NCBI GenBank assembly: GCA_964019165.1
Contig: OZ025273.1
Location: forward strand, 11,297,279 to 11,361,278
DNA length: 64,000 bases
Source: Mastigias papua
Taxonomy: Eukaryota > Cnidaria > Scyphozoa > Rhizostomeae > Mastigiidae
Direction: 5' to 3'
Below, piece after piece: positions 44,401 to 50,400 of this stretch; position 1 is the stretch's first letter; every line of letters starts with the position of its first letter. The notes beneath the pieces were generated by a model. That model did no database searches, was not told the DNA's origin, and saw only the letters and a program-made list of their open reading frames with translations. Both the position numbers and the translations under genes were made by a program.

Positions 44401-47400
44401 TTGTGTCTGCTTCCAGTTGCGCACTATTTTCCCTCCCTGATGATCGACTTCCATACGCTTTGTCGTCAGGTGATTACTTTTCCGACATAATATAAAGGTA
44501 GCTTTTGTTCTATTGTTATAGCTTCCTAACCAGTCCCAAGCTATGTACTATGATTAAATCTGCACTCTGCACATGTGTATTTAAAACAATTCTACGAACA
44601 ACATGCAAATGCCCCATCGTTTGTATTGGAATTTCATGAAAAGAAGCATGTAGAGTATAATCTGAGGACAAAAAAGGAGAACAAGCTTTGGGCTAGAATT
44701 ACTGTATTTTAAAAGGAGCTTCCTCTGGAATACTCCAGATGAAAGTATCAAAAATGAACAAGCACTTCTAGCATTCAAAAAGAAAATCAATAATTGGACA
44801 GGAAAAATGCACCTGCAGGATTTGCAGCTAACTTTTCATTATTATTCTGTATATAGTTATCTCACTTTCTTGCTATTGTATTGTAAATAGTTGATTCTAC
44901 TTAGTATTTAGCTACAATTTTTAACAACCAACTTTAAATATGGATTTACATATATATTTATTTATTTTAAAAGCTGGCCCACTATTTATATCAATTAAAA
45001 ATTGTACAGTATTATATGATTCTAAATAATCATATATACATATATACATATCACATATGAAATCATACGTGCATACCAGCATCAATATTACCATTAAAAC
45101 TTATGCATTCATCACAATTTGCTTCCATTTCAAATTGTTTAACTTACTCCAGCATTGTATATAGATAGCAGATCTTTCCCATCGTTTCACATGATACTGT
45201 AAATAACTCGGTGATATCATATCAATCTTTTTTTCAAAGCAGCAAGACTAACTGCATTATTACTGGCAGTTTCTGAGTAGCTAAGAGAGCTCTCTAGTTC
45301 TAACTGAATTAGAGTTTTCCAGTGCTACTCCATTGCAGCCTTTGTTTTGTGATGTATGTCTAAACATTTGACTTTGTATTCTCCTCGCTCTTTAATTTAA
45401 ATCTTGATAGTATAAGTTAAAACTTACTCAAAAAGTCGAAATTTAATCAGCCTAGGGCATAGCTAGTAATAATTAATGTCCAAATGAGAGAGCGTGCAAC
45501 ATTTTATGTCGCCAATTATCCAAACACATTTTAAGTTCGGAAATCCAGTTGTGTGTAATTTATTTCAAATGCAAAAGTGTCTGATTATTTAAAGGTTGGT
45601 ATAGAAGAGATGGAAATATTAAGCAGACGGTCACGTACGACACACCAAAAAGTGCTTGTTCAAATAGAGGATTATGAGAAGAGGAAAAATTGAATTGATG
45701 TGTTCAATGAAGTGAGAGAATTTTGCGAAATATGTGTGATGACAGACTGAGGATGAATTAAATATTGATAGCTGCAAATGAAGATTATCCTCGGGTAGAC
45801 TAAATTTACTCATAGCCCTGCTAGAAACAGTAAAACTAACTGTAACATTAAACAACACATGGTTTAGGATGATGCTCAGATCTGCACATTCAAATCTACA
45901 CATTCAAATCACACTTCACACATGCGTTTTTAAAACAATTCTATGAACAATATGCTGCAGACAAATACTTTCATACTCTTTACTCATCGATTGAATTAGA
46001 GTTTTCCAGTGCCACTCCATTGCAGCCTTTGTTTTGTGGTGTATGTTTAAACAGTTGACTTTGTATTCTCCTCGCTCTCTAATTTAAATCTTGATAGTAT
46101 AAGTTAAAACTTACTCAAAAAGTCGAAATTTAATCAGCCTAGGGCATAGCTAGTAATAATTAATGTCCAAATGAGAGAGCGTGCAACATTTTATGTCGCC
46201 AATTATCCAAACACATTTTAAGTTCGGAAATCCAGTTGTGTGTAATTTATTTCAAATGCAAAAGTGTCTGATTATTTAAAGGTTGGTATAGAAGAGATGG
46301 AAATATTAAGCAGACGGTCACGTACGACACACCAAAAAGTGCTTGTTCAAATAGAGGATTATGAGAAGAGGAAAAATTGAATTGATGTGTTCAATGAAGT
46401 GAGAGAATTTTGCGAAATATGTGTGATGACAGACTGAGGATGAATTAAATATTGATAGCTGCAAATGAAGATTATCCTCGGGTAGACTAAATTTACTCAT
46501 AGCCCTGCTAGAAACAGTAAAACTAACTGTAACATTAAACAACACATGGTTTAGGATGATGCTCAGATCTGCACATTCAAATCTACACATTCAAATCACA
46601 CTTCACACATGCGTTTTTAAAACAATTCTATGAACAATATGCTGCAGACAAATACTTTCATACTCTTTACCCATCGATTGAATTAGAGTTTTCCAGTGCC
46701 ACTCCATTGCAGCCTTTGTTTTGTGGTGTATGTTTAAACAGTTGACTTTGTATTCTCCTCGCTCTCTAATTTAGATCTTGATAGTATAGGTTAAAACGTA
46801 CTCAAAAAGTCGACATTCAATTAGCCAAGCGTAAAGCCAGCATAAATTAATGTCCAAATGAGAGAGTAGGCAACATATAGAGGATTATGAGAACAATAGA
46901 AATTGAATTGATGTATTCAATGAAGTGAGAGAACTTTACGAAATATGTGTGATTACAGACTGATGATGAATTAAATATTGATAGCTGCAGATGAAGATTA
47001 TCCTCGGATAGACTGAACTTACTCACAGCGTCTCTAAAACATACTAAAAATAACTGTGACATTCATAGCACACGTTTTGGAATGATGCTCAGAGTTAAAA
47101 AGTGTACTATAATGCTCCATACAAAATCGCAAGGTCTATATTAATGCCTAAAATGTATTACAGAAATATGTCAAAAACGTTTAGTTCACATTCTTTAGAA
47201 TGCAAATCTAAACTTACAAAGTAAAGTAGCAGAATATATGCCCATAGTTGCAAATCAAAATGTACCAAGCACAACAGGCCAGTACGGATAGCTTAATTTT
47301 TAAACATGCGTTTTCTGTCGTGAGATCACTAGGGAATTAGGTGGAAACAAAGGGAGTTGTTCATTGGTTGCCACAATACCGAACAGAATCTTTTGACATA

Positions 47401-50400
47401 GTCACAGAAGGACCATTTAGTAAGTTGGCCCTCTTCCTAGCCCAGTAAAACAACAAATGTTAAAGTTTTTGCCCTTCTAGCTGGGGCCTTTTTGACAAAA
47501 TTTGCTGCAATTCGTAATAAAATTAATCCCAATATAACTTTGAAATTTAGCAGAAGACTTGCGGCGGCTTCGTTTTACATTTCGTCTGTTTGATATAATT
47601 CGACAAAATGAATATGGCGATCATTCAGTCTGTCAGTGGACTGAGCACAATATGGTGAGCGTGTTGGATAGCCTCTCTTCAAACATACAGATTGCATTTG
47701 GTTACAAATTGAATGGAACATGGGTTTGATCCAATAGTCAAATTTCCTTACAAGGTGCTTTTCCTAAAATTATCACTTAGTAAAGAACAAGCGTTAAATA
47801 TCTTTGTCATACAATAGAGATTGTTTTGGTTAGTAAAAGAGTCAACGGTACATTGACTGAAATTCTCTGCAATGAATGAATTCATGTCTATTCGTTTACA
47901 TTTATATCTTAACTATCATTCGCAGTAGTCCTTGGTAAGTAATAGCAGCGATGCGTGTCATCTCCAATTCACGAAATTGTGGTCCAGTAAGATTGTCAGG
48001 ATGTTCAATAAAGGGCTTCGCCTCTTTTACCTAAATGCATGTCTTCTAGAGTTTTGGCATCCTTCTCACCCGCTTACACTACTGATGTAGAATTATTGGC
48101 CTATCAACATATAAGCAGATGGTGATCTAAACAGTAAATATTTAGCGGTCGCCATCGAGTCATTCAAGGGAGCTACACACAGTATAACTTATTAAAAGAT
48201 GGGTTCTTCTGATCATCCACCAAATTTTTATCTTTTAGGATGCGTCATCTGCAGATCAAACTTTGTCAGAGAATGAAGAACAATGCCTCACTGTTTGTGA
48301 AGATATACCACCACGCCCACCAAAACCCCCTAAACTCCCTTTGAGATCTACAAGGTGGCAAAAGGAGGGATTAGTGTCTGTCAAAGGAGGTTCCCGTAAA
48401 GTGACATTTGCCTCTGGTAATAGATTCAAAGCATCAAAGCGTTTGCAACATCGTGCTCGTAAGTAGTGTGTGTCTGTCAACTTTAAGTAGGTAATTACAG
48501 TAAAATTTTATTTGGGAACTTTTCAGGTTTATGCCAGGTTATAGGACCAGAGAAATGATCTTGATCTAATTGGATACATTACGGTTGCCTTTCCATTTTG
48601 CCTTTTAATAATTTGATTTATTAATATGAACATGCCCATGGAAAACAAAGGAGATTATTTGCAGACTTTGTACAAGTATTTCAATCTACAGGATGTTTCC
48701 AGTGCTTAGGTGCAGCACTCATTACTTCATCATGTTTTATGCAGCAACCGGTGAAGATGATGTTAATGATGTGAAAGTCGAGGCAATACCAATTGGAGAG
48801 TTTCTTCATGGGCAGTACAAGGTTAGAATTTTGCATATCTTTGCATTATCAACTTTGATACTATCACTGATGACATCCTTAGCAAATATAATTTGACAAA
48901 GGTTACTTTAACACTGCTCTGCATGCGTTTTTCCTGCTTTTCTGATCCTGCTTTTGATGGGGGAAAATGCTGGCAATCCACACTGCCCCGTGTTTAAATG
49001 ACAGAGCAATAACTGCAGTATGTGTTAACACTGTTACAGTAAAAGCACTGTCAGCAGTCCCATTGTTAAACAGAGGTTTGAGAGGTTTGAATAGTAATGC
49101 TCACTAAATTCAACTAAATTAATGCTAAAATGTCGATTCGTCTCATTTTGGACTTCTCAAATACATTGAGGAATGTTAATGTTATTGCATATTGCCACAT
49201 TTACTTTCAACAAAGCTTTGAAATTGTATTGCTTTTTTGCCTATTCAAATGACTTTTTGGCATCCAAATTGAAATCGTAGCATATTCAATATGCACCATA
49301 TTCAAGACATGATTTTGGGTAATTTAGCTACTTTTTAAGTCAAAAACAGCACTTAATGTTCATCTGATTATAATACCGCATCATTTTTAATTAGGAATAT
49401 CAAATGAACTTCATCAATAATGGCTATGATGATCTAACATTCCTTGTTGGTATGAAAGAACAGGTAATGCCGTGCGGTTTTTACTTATTCTAAATGTCTA
49501 TTTTGCAGACTCAGTCGTCAATAGCTTGAGCAAGTTGACAATATATGGACAGTGAATAATTTCAAAAACTTTTAATTGTAGAATTACTATAAGCTTCTCG
49601 TGAATGGGAATACATTGTCAAACTCATGCCAAAATTCACATGACCTGTGGAATAGTGCATCTCATTGGCTATTTCTACCCAGCAGGTTCCCAGTCATTCC
49701 ATGCTTAGTCGAAGTTCAAGGGAAACACAAGCTCTTTCTAACAGCACAAAACTGAATTTCGCTTTTTTACGTAGACGGATTCTAAACAAATAAGCAGACA
49801 AGCGATGATCCTTACCCAATAGCCGGACACTTCTGTCCTTATATTTTCCAGCTCATTCTGGCTTTCTATAAAGATGCTTTCCTATGACTAAATCATATTT
49901 TACAATAATGTTGAGCCTTTACACATACTAGGGGGCTTCTCTTTCTCTCTATACTAATTGTTTTTGTGATACATGTGGGTAAAATGTTTTAGTTTGTTTG
50001 CTAGACTCTGAGCTATAAGACTTATGTCACTCATAGTGGCGTAGCGGAGACACTATGGGCCCTTAGGTGTTAAGCAAGCGGAGGCCTTGAAATAGGGAGG
50101 ACTGTGAAGTGATATGAGCTCTGTGGTCAAGGAGGGTTGTGTTTAATTACAAATCAGTTCTAACATGACACAAGTTATGAGAAACGTACCTTTCAGACTT
50201 TCTTTGAATAATAGAGTTTTGGATAATATTTCACTTCGGTCATTATTTAAGCCTATCGACGAAATGAACGAGTTTAGTTGTGCACTGATTAGTAGAAATT
50301 GTTGGGATGTCTTTAGGAAGCCTTTTGAACAGTACCGATAAAAAGCAGACAATACGAGGATTTGCTGTTGGTCCCATTTGTTGGGGATCCTAGCTCTTGG

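Larger units (their letters stand above)
31353..48238 (+). other. Intron 12 of chitin synthase, 16.9 kb, transposon-rich
   Basis: The largest intron. It hosts a LINE remnant (31.9-33.0 kb, minus), a BEL/Pao element (34.3-38.3 kb, minus), a Ty3/gypsy element (38.8-43.4 kb, plus), a LINE stub (44.6 kb) and 687-bp tandem repeats (45.3-47.1 kb). The remaining parts (33.0-34.3, 43.4-44.5 and 47.1-48.2 kb) show nothing I recognise. Confidence 0.75.

Noticed and set aside
45631..46590. Two identical 90-codon frames as duplicated small genes
   Set aside because: They lie inside a 687-bp tandem DNA repeat, have no recognisable domain and no splice context. Identity follows from the DNA duplication.
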